Shown: positions 54,101 to 64,000 of the stretch, piece after piece
How the letters are laid out: every line of letters starts with the position of its first letter
Numbering within the stretch: the stretch's first letter is position 1
Assembly (NCBI GenBank): GCA_028095005.1
Contig: CM051459.1
Location: forward strand, 310,746,513-310,810,512
Direction: 5' to 3'
DNA length: 64,000 nucleotides
From: Rhynchospora pubera
Lineage: Eukaryota > Streptophyta > Magnoliopsida > Poales > Cyperaceae
The notes under the pieces: generated by a model
What the model was told of the DNA's origin: nothing
Databases searched by the model: none
What the model saw: only the letters and a program-made list of their open reading frames with translations
Translations under genes and position numbers: made by a program

Positions 54101-57100
54101 AGGCCATGTGTTTCTTTCCATCAAAACGGTGCTGGAATATTACTAGACATTTCTTTCCTTAAGTACATCCTCATTGCTTTCTAAAGAAAAATATCACAGG
54201 TTGGATTTGAGCTTATGCAGGGAAATTTTCCATGATAAAGATGCACCCTATATATTTGTGTTGTTTATGTGTTTGAGTCCCCCTTTTTTTATATTTTGTT
54301 TATTTTCTTTTAAGAGTTAAGACGCATAAGAAGTTGTTTTGAGTAAACATATTCCTATAATGAAACTGACTCTTATCATTTCATATATGTATATTTTTTT
54401 TACCAACAGGTGCATAAGACCCTTTTCAAGATGTAAACTCAACAAAAGTACCTCACTATTGTATACATATACTATCTTTAAAAGACATAACAGATTGTAT
54501 TGCTAGGTTATCCCCATTACCTTGTGCTTTGGCATTTTCAGTTTAGTCCTTCTTATTTCATTATTATATATATTTCTTTTATGGTCTTAGCCCTAACCTA
54601 TATCCCCATGACTTGTTAATTTCAAATTTTGTAGTTAGGATCAGAAGGTAGTAAGCACTAGGAATATGCTGTTGTCCCCAAGTATGCGCTCTCAGGCAAG
54701 CATCCCTTGGTTACAGCCGCATACTTCCAGCAAAATAGTCCCTACTTACTATATGTTAAAACCCTTCTCTTTGTTGTTTTTTTTTATACTAGACACATAG
54801 TTTTCCCCTCTTTTTTTTATACATACCCCTGGTTTCTTATTTTATTACAATTTTGTTAATTTCAGATCCATTCATTCTTTGTTTTATGCATAACATTTGA
54901 GACAGCTACCATTAGTGTTGAAACATGGCTAAATGCATGAGTGTGCGCTCTCAGGCAAGCACCCCTCATGCATGGAACCGTGTTCCTCCACCAAACTTTA
55001 TTTCAGCATTTTTAAGATATTAGAGGACTCATTGACATATGTTTTATTCATAACTTTTGAAACAACTATTATCAATGTCGAAACATAGTTAGATGCATCA
55101 GTGTGCGCTCTCAGGCAAGCACCCCTCACGCATAAACCTATGCCTCTTCACAGGAATTTATCTTTTAGCATTTTTTTTAACATTAAGGGACTCATTGACA
55201 TAAGTTTTATTCATAACTTTTGAAACAACTATTATCAATGTCGAAACATAGTTAGATTCATGAGTGTGCGCTCTCAGGCAAGCACCCCTCACGCATAAAC
55301 CTATGCCTCTTCACAGGAATTTATCTTTTAGCATTTTTTTAACATTAAGGGACTCATTGACATAGGCAAGTGTGCGCTCTCTGGCAAGCACCCCTTACCC
55401 ATGTCTCTGAGCCCTAGAGCAGCACTAGTGAGTGATCTACATGGAGACCTTTTTTACTTATCTTCAAAGAGAATAAAGAAAACAAGAGAAGCACGAGGAC
55501 TGGAAGTGAAAATCAAGGAAGACTTAAGAAATGGAATTTATGTATTAAACTTAGTACGGTAGATTCCCTACCTTTCCTTGGGATTGCTCTTACTTGTTTT
55601 TTGAGAATTAGATTACAATAGTGGTACTAAACGAATTAGCAGAATTTCAACCTAGTGATCTTGTGTCCCCCCTTTTGCTTTGCTCTTGATCTTCTTTTAT
55701 AGCTGAAATCCTTGGGGCTTGGCTTCATTTTCTTGACACATGGCAACATCTTCTGTATTGGATTTATGATGGAGGGTTCAGATATGGTGTGAGGCTGCCG
55801 CCATACTTTTGTAATTCCAGCTTCACTTCTTTCCTTTTTACTTCTTTTTAGTGACCATTGGTAGTATGCCACTTGACTCTTATAATTTCACTCTTTTTTA
55901 CAGGGTGCTTGGAGGAGGAGTTACATCCATTCTGGCGCCAATTGATGTGCTGTCTTTCATCTAGTGATTCACAGATTGATGAAGGGCTGTGATTTGCATA
56001 GAGGAGGGATCTCCTTTGATGCATAGCTGTGGCCATAGGGTTGTAGGTCTGGTACATCGGCAGCATGCCTTTACCCATTCCCTCATGAGTTCTCAACTGG
56101 AGGCTCCTTTAGTGAAAGGTAGTTTCCCAAAATGCCCCTTTCTATACGTGCATGTCTCCTTTGTCATTCAGGGGAAAATCTGGGACTATGCCTCCCTGCT
56201 TGACATTTGGCATGATTTTGATTGTCGAGTATTGTATTTGCTGCTTGGGTAACATGCCTGCTTACTAATTCTTCTTTTTCACTCTCATATGACAGATGGG
56301 GTCCATGCTAGGGGAGATAAACATCTCTCTTCATCTACCTATGCTTGTAGAAGAGGGATACAGTACCAATATAAGTTTCCCTTTTTCATTGATCATTATT
56401 TCCTTAATTTTCAATGCTCAGAATTTGTTTTGCCCTTACTAACTTGGTTGTGTTGTTTTTTTTTTAATCATAACATGATCATTAGTACATAAGCAAACTC
56501 CTAATCCCTTGGGACAGCTCCATATGTGGCAATTTCAAATAGGATATAGAGGGGTATAGCTGGAATTTGAGGTTTCTTATGTGCATCCCCCATGAGATTT
56601 GATCTTTTGTCTTTTCTTTTAATTCCTGATTTGCCCTTTGATGTCACGTATGGAATGCCTTTCAGGTGCCAATTGACGTGTGTTGATTGTCTACATACCC
56701 AGAGTGTATCTCTCATTTAATCTGGCCACATCCGTCCATTCATCATATCCATTTTGCCTCCCATGTGCAAGTGAGTGACTGATGATGCATTTGCTTGAGA
56801 AAGAAAGACAAAAAAGGCAATTCCTGGGTGTTGTATCATGCTTTTCCCTTCAGTACATCATTTAATGCATTGTACTAGTGTCAGAAGGAGCAATCATCAC
56901 CCAAGCATCAACAGTTGGGAATGTTAAATTGACTGATGAAATTCCTTCTCTCTCAATTACTTTTCCCTGAGCCCATGGTACACTGGCTTTACAGGCCTAG
57001 AACTTTCTTTTCAGTGCCTAGGCTAGAGGGGAACCTTCCTTCTCCATTTGTTCCTTTTATTCGACTTTATGTGATTTCTTGTACTGGCCCCCTCCAGTTC

Positions 57101-58245
57101 AAGCATAGGTGACTTTCTTCCCTTTCTCCCTGCTTCCTATTACATAAGCGAGTAGCATACGAAGTAGTGAGGAACCATCTATCTCCCTTGACTCGCAGTA
57201 TAACAACTCCCATTGCTTATTCCCATGTCTCCATTGTTTACCGCCATGGCCATGAGGCTCATTGCTTCAACCAGCTTCAATTAGCCCGAAATTACTCATT
57301 ACTTTCCCCTCATAGATCCAACAGGTGCCTCCTAGGTATGTTTCCTTGGCAATTTCTCGCTAATTTAGCAAAATTCCTCATGCGTTTGTCTCAGTCACTG
57401 ATTCTTTCCCTTTCAATTATTGCTCAACCTAGTCACCGTCCATCGCCGAGTCTGGTACTGTTGTATTGGTGAGGTTGTCGCCTTTTCACCGGCGAGGTTG
57501 GTTGAGGCTGAAACAACGCGAAACGGCGGCGAAACTGCGTCAGACAGACAGTACTGTTTCACCCTCCTTTGCTTTTCTTTTTTTTTTAAAACGAGTGGGA
57601 CCCACAACTTTCGACCAATCAGAAAATTCAATTAGATGTTTGTAATTCTAGATCAAGATCCATCCGTTGATTTTGGATAACATATTAAGGATTTATCAGG
57701 ATCGTTGGATCGGTAGGAATTTCTGAATTGGATTGGTGTAGTTTAGATGGGCTTTAATCTCGGCCCAAAGCGGATTTTTTTTTGAATTCAAAGGCCCATC
57801 CGAAAATATATCCATTTATGTGAGGTTTACCTCCATTTGTTTCAAAATGGAGCTGTCCATTTAACTGAATTTTGAGGATAAGTAAGCTGCTTTGTTCTTA
57901 GAAAAATTGTTTGGTGCCCTTCCATAGGTCAATTTGACATGAAATTTTGCATGGTTTCTCATAAAAATATGAAGAATTTAGCTGCCACAAATTTTCTATT
58001 TTTAGGACTTTGGTAATTAATTATTAGGATATCACGGGCGCATAATGGCATTCCTCATAACTAATTAATTTACCATCCATTTTTAAGAATTTTTTGTTTT
58101 CCTTTCATACAATATGACCAATCATCAGGGCTATTTTGTTGGGTCATTGGTTATGTGGATGGGATCTTGATTACATGGTTTTGGACTTTGGTGATAAAAC
58201 AGGAAATTGTTTAGGATTTTGTGCAGCATAATTTGGAGGCAAACA
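51194..58245 (-). repeat. 5' LTR (7052 bp) of the 24-kb element
   Basis: Same termini (TGTCTCGCAC and AGGCAAACA on the + strand) and same internal arrays as 34209-41349. It lacks about 60 bp near 54728 and about 25 bp near 57537 that the other LTR has. In the first 150 bp I count three differences, suggesting low-percent divergence. No gene inside is supported: pieces that stay open in both copies are short and not conserved in frame. Confidence 0.92.
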
Positions 58246-58250
58246 ATTGT

Positions 58251-60550
58251 GCAATATGAAATTCACATTTTTGAAAAGAATGCAAGTGGTCGTCTCAATT
58301 TATTTTGAAAAGGTATTAAAGGTTTAAGTATTTTTTTCGATTAGTTTATGCAACACTTAGACCTAATGACTTCAATTTTCTACCTCAAGGACTCTAGCTT
58401 ATCTTCATTAAAAAATCATGCAAAGTCAAAATTGATTGCCCGTTCATTCCCACACCTTCCATGGTCTAGTAAACAATTTCATTAATGTGTCAACTAGTTT
58501 AGAGTCTTCCAAAAATAAAATTTTCACCAATTTATGTGCAAGTCGAGTGTGGGTGATTACTCACCTTAGGGTTTTATGCAAGAGACTTAAGTGGAAAGAC
58601 TTGAATCGGAATTCGCTCGCCTATGGCCACCGGTATCATCGAGCCATCGATCCCAGCGAATTCCTTTTCCGATGCTCTCACATCGTTTCAAGACTTTCTG
58701 AGCGGTGGGGTTTAATTAAGATAGATTTATTTTTGGGTTTTTGGTTTTTTTTTGTTTTTGGTTTTTTTTTGTTTTTTTTTTTGCATAAGTTAGTAAGAAC
58801 ATAAAATAAATTGCATAAAGTAAATAATAATAATTTGGGTTAAACCGCTCATTTTTATCACTTAATGTCAAAAGCACCCTCATTTTCACACTATTTGAAT
58901 GGTCCCATTAAGTTGCTTGTTGGTGTCCCAAGCATTTTAAAAGCAACATCAATCAAGACTCAATTTAAGTTTACACACATTAATGATACTCTTTTTGAAC
59001 AAGTCCATGTAAAATGTAAGTCCGTTCACTCGGCAAAAGGTTATGACCTTGTCTAATAGCATTTAACAATTTCAAGCACCAAAGTTTCAAGTCCTATCAA
59101 TTTCAAAATCCATAACATTCGGTCCATTGGCACACAAACTAATCCAAAAACTACTTAATCATTCAATACCTTGACAAAATAAACGTGTTGACTACCACTT
59201 GTCATTTTCAAATTCATGTGAAATAAGACCTTATCTGTCATGTATTTCAAATCAAAGGACAATCAAGCACATTCAATTGATTTCCAATCATTTACATGCA
59301 ACTACATGGTGCAAACCACGTGCCAGAAGTGTTGTGCGGGGTACACCTGACAATTTCAGTGGCACAGTTTTTCTAGAGGACAAATGTACTCCACAAAGGG
59401 ACAATGTGTAACCCGCACAAACCCTTTGACAGTTCAAAAATATGACATGATGCACTCTTAAAGACAAGTTTGTAGCCTCCCCCAAGCTTGAACAAAGCAT
59501 TGTCCTCAATGCTACACATCACCGCAGGGAAAATAAAGAGAAGGCAATTGAAAACATACCAAATTAGCGATCGGTGTGGTGATAGGCACTAAGTGGCAGT
59601 GGCTTGCGGCAATTAGAGCGCAATTGGATGTGTGCGGCACATGATCGGCACTATAAGTTTTCAGGATTCGGTGGAGCGGCGGCTAGTTGAGCGGTGATTT
59701 TGGCAGTGCACGAGGTACAAAGGTTAGTTGTGCGGGCTACAATGGTCTGAGCTGCCCTCGAATTGGGTCAAAATGATGCTTGTGCGGACTACAAGGTGTG
59801 TTGTGCGGAGTACACTAGCTTGAGTTGCTCTCGGGTTGGGCTAAAATGACCATTGTGCGGGCAACAGTTTCGGCTTTTGTGGAGTACACTGGGCGGAAAT
59901 TGCTCTCTGGTGTGGGTTTTTACAAGCTGTGCGGGCAACAGAGGCAGGGTGTTTCCCGCATAGGAGGGTTTGTTACCCGCACAATGTGGTATGTTGCCCG
60001 CATAGTGCTGGATTTTGATGTGGCATGTTGAACCCGTTGCTTGTGAATGCTCTCCCACCCGCACAATTGGAGTTGTGTAAGCCACACAATATTGATTCCT
60101 TGGTTTAATATGATAATTCAACGCTCAAATCAAGCCGGCTGAATAAATTGCAGCGGACAACTCGTGTGAGTTCGTGCCGAGGCAGGTTTTCATCACTTCT
60201 TGTCTCATGGTGCTCTAGTACGAGTCGTCCGGGGACATCCACAATTAATCAAACCTGAAATTTACACACAAAAATAACCCTATGTAATTGATAATTCCCC
60301 ACCTCGAGAAATAAGTTCAAATTTTGAATCCATCGATTATGCCCCGTTTTTTTTTCTTTTTTTTTTCTTTGAAACAGAAAACTAAATTAAAACAAACCTA
60401 AATATTTTGTGTTTTTCTCATTTTCAGATTTTTATTGATTTTTCTAAAATTTCCAAAACTGAAATTTAAAATAAAGAGAAGAGTTTTAGAGTCTTGGGTT
60501 GCCTCCCAAGAAGCGCTTGTTTAAGGTCACTAGCTTGACCACCTTTCTCC
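58251..60550 (-). other. Non-coding interior of the Athila-like element
   Basis: No ORF with domain content. Contains a second purine-tract-like sequence (minus strand GAGGACAATGCTTTG, then TTCAAGCTTGGGGGAGG, at about 59474-59506), many GTGCGG(G/A)(G/C/A)TACA motifs (about 59330-60070), T runs at 58740-58785 and 60346-60371, and the phrase GGGTTGCCTCCCAAGAAGCG (60497-60516), familiar from Athila-like elements. Confidence 0.55.
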
Positions 60551-62095
60551 TCATCTTATCTTCACTTTACGCCCCGTCAATGCATCATAGTTCACCCAAA
60601 AATGGTCGAGCAAGACTCTTGAGACATGCTTGGTGTGCTCCTTCTTGGTTGTCTTAATTGTTGGTTCGATTGTGATGTGATATTTGATGTGCGGTTTGAT
60701 GCCCTTCATCACATTGGGACTATCCAAGCATTCTACAAGTTGAAGGCTCAAGCTGATTTTGGTGAAATTGCAATTCTTCATGTCGGATGTTTCGACTTTG
60801 AGAGTGATACCACCATCTTCTTTCTTCTCGAGTTCTTTAATGATAGAATCTGTTGGAGGATGCTTCAATTCCAACTCATTGGATTTGACAAAGTATGTTA
60901 ATCTATGTGGAATGAAATTAGGAAGGATATTAGGTGGAGGTACAACAAAATTTGATTTTTCTACTTTCTCTTGTTCTTCATTTGTTTCAAGTTGTGTGCT
61001 TTCTTCACTATCCGTCTCATAACAAACTCCAATCAACACGGGAGAACTAAAACCTTCTAATTCTCTATCACTTTGCAATGTCATTTTGGCATTTTGTTCA
61101 GCATGTAGACTTTGTGAAGGACACATTTCTTGGAAAATTAAAGTCTTTGTCATTTTTTCTAGTAATGTGGTATAAGTATCAAACTTGGATGACAAAGAAT
61201 CCAATCTTCCAAAAATTTCCTCACGTTTCTTTCTTTGACTAGCCATGAAATCTTCAAACAATGATTCATAACTTGGCATTTGCAAAGGTGATTGAGAATC
61301 ATAAGTTTCAGTAAAGAAAGTAAATCTAAGGTCTAGTTGAGACATTGAACCTTCATTATCCAAAGAAAAACAAGAGTTATAAGTCAAACCATAGTCGAAT
61401 TCATCCCTGTTGGTGTACAATGCGGGGTACACTCCTTCCTGTGCGGGGTACATTGGGCCTTGGGTGCACTGAACTTGTTGTTGTTCGGGCCAAATTGGTG
61501 GTTGTGAAGTCCAGACTGGTGGTTGTGCGGGATACACTTCTGACTGTGCGGGGTACACTTGGTCCTGTGTGGAGTGCACCCTTGTCTGTGGGGGATACAT
61601 ATCTGCCTGTGCTGGATACACTCTTGGGTGTGCGGAGTGCACTGGACCTTGTGTAGAGTGAACCATTGCCTTCACTATTGACTTCACTTTTGACTGTGCG
61701 GGATACACCCTTGTCTGTGCGGGGTACACTAGGCTCTGTGTTGGGTGCACTCTTGCTTGCACTGTTGACTGTGCGGGATACAATGCTGCCTGTGCGGAGT
61801 ACACCGTAGCCTGGATTTGGCCCGAATTAGGTACCAACCTGTTGTGTGCTGAATGGCTTGAGTAGTGGGTGTATGAATCTTGATGTGGACTCCATCCTTC
61901 CTTTGATCCTTCCCTTCTCATGTTTTGCTTGTTTGTGAATTGGTTCTCCAATCGACTCACTCTTCTTTTCATTTCTTCAATTTGAGCTTGTCTCATCAAG
62001 CGGTCGACTCTCTCATCGAGTTGGGCCAAAGGATCTTCCTCATCACTCCAATTATCCTCCATTTCTTGCTCAAATTTCTGAAAAGAATGGAACAT
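60551..62095 (-). CDS. Athila-like element protein with VYPAQ heptads, 514 aa
   Basis: The frame is open from 62176, but the first ATG in a good context (CACCATGTTC) is at 62093-62095. A coiled coil (about residues 25-53, LAQLDERVDRLMRQAQIEEM) is followed by a basic linker, then about 18 heptads of the form VYPAQxx or variants (about 96-228), an acidic region with EDFMASQRKKREEIFGRLDS (coiled coil), and a C-terminal part ending ALTGRKVKIR. It occupies the Gag position behind the primer-binding site. I see no canonical gag domain, knuckle or pol. The element's internal region without the insertion is about 4.1 kb, so this may be its only product. No disabling stop is present. Confidence 0.7.
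   Translation of the reverse strand: MFHSFQKFEQEMEDNWSDEEDPLAQLDERVDRLMRQAQIEEMKRRVSRLENQFTNKQNMRREGSKEGWSPHQDSYTHYSSHSAHNRLVPNSGQIQATVYSAQAALYPAQSTVQARVHPTQSLVYPAQTRVYPAQSKVKSIVKAMVHSTQGPVHSAHPRVYPAQADMYPPQTRVHSTQDQVYPAQSEVYPAQPPVWTSQPPIWPEQQQVQCTQGPMYPAQEGVYPALYTNRDEFDYGLTYNSCFSLDNEGSMSQLDLRFTFFTETYDSQSPLQMPSYESLFEDFMASQRKKREEIFGRLDSLSSKFDTYTTLLEKMTKTLIFQEMCPSQSLHAEQNAKMTLQSDRELEGFSSPVLIGVCYETDSEESTQLETNEEQEKVEKSNFVVPPPNILPNFIPHRLTYFVKSNELELKHPPTDSIIKELEKKEDGGITLKVETSDMKNCNFTKISLSLQLVECLDSPNVMKGIKPHIKYHITIEPTIKTTKKEHTKHVSRVLLDHFWVNYDALTGRKVKIR
61411..61810 (-). repeat. 21-bp coding repeat (VYPAQ heptads)
   Basis: GTGTACCCCGCACAG and variants recur every 21 bp in the coding sense, with a few gaps. 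The complement CTGTGCGGGGTACAC is the same motif that is scattered in this element's LTRs and non-coding interior. Confidence 0.85.
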
Positions 62096-62198
62096 GGTGA
62101 TGCAAGTGAATTTTTTTCTTTTTTTTATGAACAAAAATAAGAAAAATGATACAAGGTCTAGTCTCTTGCTACTCAAGTAAGTTTTAATATCAACACCG

Positions 62199-62216
62199 TC
62201 CCCGGCAACGGCGCCA
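62199..62216 (-). promoter_or_regulatory. Athila-type primer-binding site
   Basis: On the minus strand TGGCGCCGTTGCCGGGGA, the primer-binding site typical of Athila/Calypso-like gypsy elements, lies 7 nt from the LTR end (CTACACATCA). This fixes minus orientation. Confidence 0.88.
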
Positions 62217-62223
62217 AAAAGCT

Positions 62224-64000
62224 TGATGTGTAGCTAATAATACCCTAATTTAGTCCTAAAAGTAACGCAAGCGTACGGTAAAACGTTGGTTTTGGTTAGG
62301 GATCGAATCCACAAGGACGGTAGATTGAGTACTAAACCTTACTTATTCACAAAATCTAGACAATCAAATGAAGGGTTTAGGCTTAAACTAACAATTAACA
62401 AAGGCAATCAACTAAGAGACAAACAACTAACAATTTTTGGTGTTTTGGTGATAAAATATGCAATGAAAGTGTCCTAGGGTTTCAGTTTTACTTTCAGTCC
62501 GGCTTCGGGTCGTCGGCACCGGTCACTTTCGTGCCGATACCGACTAGTGCGCAGCAGATTAGGCCTGTGTACTCCGCACTGGCACCAATGTTGCCCGCAA
62601 AACCCTTAGTTAATGGTGTTTCGACTCAATAACTTGGTTTTTGACTTGTGTGAGGCAGATCTAGCCGGACTTGGACTCCTTAGACCTCAGTTGTCGCTTG
62701 TTGGTCATGGTATCGGGACCGGAACCTAGTCTAACACTCCCATTAGGTCGATTAACCCTCAACTTTCGCATGTTGGCTTAATCTACCTAAGATCACTTGT
62801 TGTTTTCAAAGGTATCCACTAGACTTTCGCCTTAGCAGAAACTTTCTCCCATCGGGTACTAATTGGACTACCTTTCGGCTTATATCCTACCTCAAGTCAC
62901 TTTGTTCAACCAATCAACTAACCTACACTTTTGACCAAGATTAGATGTGGCCATTCATCTAATAGGAGGTTCAGTTAATCAATCAAGCACTAACATGCAT
63001 TCACAAATAACATCCAACAAGCAATACACATCAAATACCAAATATCAAGTGTCATACATCAATCCAAATATCAAGATCTAACCTAAGCCCTAAGACAATG
63101 CAATCTAGCCTAACATATGCTCAAAACTGAAAGTAAATGATGAAATGCAAGATACAAACTCCATAATCGAGCAAACAAGAGAGAAAGGAAAGATACAACC
63201 GTAACCCAGCCTATTCCTCCTACTTGCAAGCTTCTAGAGTCGAAATCGGGGTCGGAATCACTGCTGTGGCATGAAATTCGAAGCTCCAGAGGCACAATAC
63301 GGGATGCAATGGCGATGGTGCGGGGTGCAATGGCGGCGGTGCGGGGTGAATCGACGTGGCAGAGAGTGGATCGGCGGTGGAAAATGGTGTTGTGCGGGGT
63401 ACGAAGTGGAGTTGTGCGGGATACGGTTGTGTTGTGCGGGCAACGATGGAGCTGTGCGGGGTAGATGAGGCGGTGGAAGTTGGGCGGGGTAGCTGTGCGG
63501 GATACGGTTGTGTTGTGCGGGCAACGATGTAGTGGAGTTGGGTACAGTGGAGGAAAACGGTGGAAGATGAGGCGGCGCCCCAGGCAGCCGCCTGGGGAGT
63601 GGAAGATGGAGAGAAGGATCGCTAATTTGGCATGGGAGGTGCTTTATATAGGACTTGGATTAGGTTTAGGGTTTGGTGCGGAGTACAGTTAGGTCGGTGC
63701 GGGATACAATTTGGGCTGTGCGGGCTACAACAGGGCCCAGTTCGGAGTACAACAGCGTGCTGGGCTGGGAATGAGTCATCCAGCCCAAGTGTTGGCCGCA
63801 CAGCTGGGTTGTACTCCGCACTGGAGATGTCCAAGATATGTTGGATGCATTGTAGGCCGCACTGGAGAGCTGTTGGCCGCACAGGAGGAGTGTTGGCCGC
63901 ACCAGAGAGTTGTTGGCCGCACCAGACAAGTGCTGGCCGCACAGGAGGGGTGTTGGCCGCACCACAGAGGTCTTGGTCGCACCAGAGGGTTGTTGGCCGC
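62224..64000 (-). repeat. 5' LTR of the Athila-like element, cut by window end
   Basis: Matches 32076-33790. The motif-rich part differs: an extra block around 63465-63540 with duplicated GCTGTGCGGGATACGG units is present here, while the 20-bp array near 63850-63990 lacks a unit seen in the other LTR. The far end is outside the window, so a target duplication cannot be tested. Confidence 0.88.

Larger units (their letters stand above)
34204..58250 (-). mobile_element. 24-kb Tat-like LTR element with 7-kb LTRs
   Basis: Body 34209-58245 (24,037 bp) is flanked by the target duplication ATTGT (34204-34208 and 58246-58250). LTRs are 34209-41349 (7141 bp) and 51194-58245 (7052 bp) and differ by scattered substitutions and a few deletions. 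On the minus strand the order is LTR, primer-binding site, ORF1, gag, TAG, readthrough ORF, repeat protein, antisense PMD gene, polypurine tract, LTR. No pol domains are recognisable, so replication would need a related autonomous element. Giant LTRs, an ORF before gag and antisense ORFs are known features of the Tat/Ogre lineage. It inserted into the Athila-like element just upstream of that element's polypurine tract. Confidence 0.9.

Overview
The window is gene-poor, A+T-rich nuclear DNA from a flowering plant, built almost entirely of nested transposable elements. Plant origin is indicated by Ty3/gypsy gag proteins of Tat/Ogre type, a plant mobile domain (PMD) gene, Athila-type LTR and primer-binding signals, a Mutator-like element, a CACTA end and a plant-type LINE RNase H fragment. 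I see no intact host housekeeping gene, no rRNA and no convincing functional tRNA. The species cannot be named from the sequence.

Layout. 1-7066: 3' part of a Tat-like retrotransposon on the + strand (gag with frameshift, 95-bp tandem array, antisense one-TM pseudogene, polypurine tract, first kilobase of the 3' LTR). The LTR is interrupted at 7067 by a small minus-strand LTR (7067-7462), followed by three successive minisatellites with periods of 50, 51 and 52 bp (7527-9655) and a broken Rab-GTPase-like fragment (9730-10268). A LINE tail (10343-10645 plus 14310-14511) is split by a complete 3.66-kb solo LTR (10646-14304, target duplication GTACC). 14742-26504: a 2.3-kb direct duplication; its second copy carries a 2.93-kb insertion (21395-24321, duplication CGTAC) and abuts a CACTA end. 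Between the copies lie diverged ACACGACACG-rich repeats and a SINE-like head. 27261-31467: Mutator-like element with long terminal inverted repeats and a 10-bp target duplication.

32076-64000: an Athila-like non-autonomous element on the minus strand. It has a 3' LTR at 32076-34086, a primer-binding site at 62199-62216 and a 5' LTR running off the window. Its only protein carries about 18 VYPAQ heptads. A 24.0-kb Tat-like element (34209-58245, duplication ATTGT) sits near its 3' end.

The 24-kb element is the most interesting object. It has 7.05-7.14-kb LTRs and no visible protease, reverse transcriptase, RNase H or integrase. On its sense (minus) strand it encodes ORF1, then Gag, then, after one in-frame TAG, a readthrough ORF leading to an 819-aa acidic protein with four or five internal copies of an LRxLRxxDPxxF motif. 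On the opposite strand, next to the 3' LTR, lies a five-exon PMD gene whose four introns are all GT-AG and all phase 1. Element 1 repeats the plan in degraded form: gag sense, captured gene antisense near the 3' LTR, no pol. All three LTR elements with readable ORFs are therefore Gag-type or cargo carriers that would need enzymes supplied in trans.
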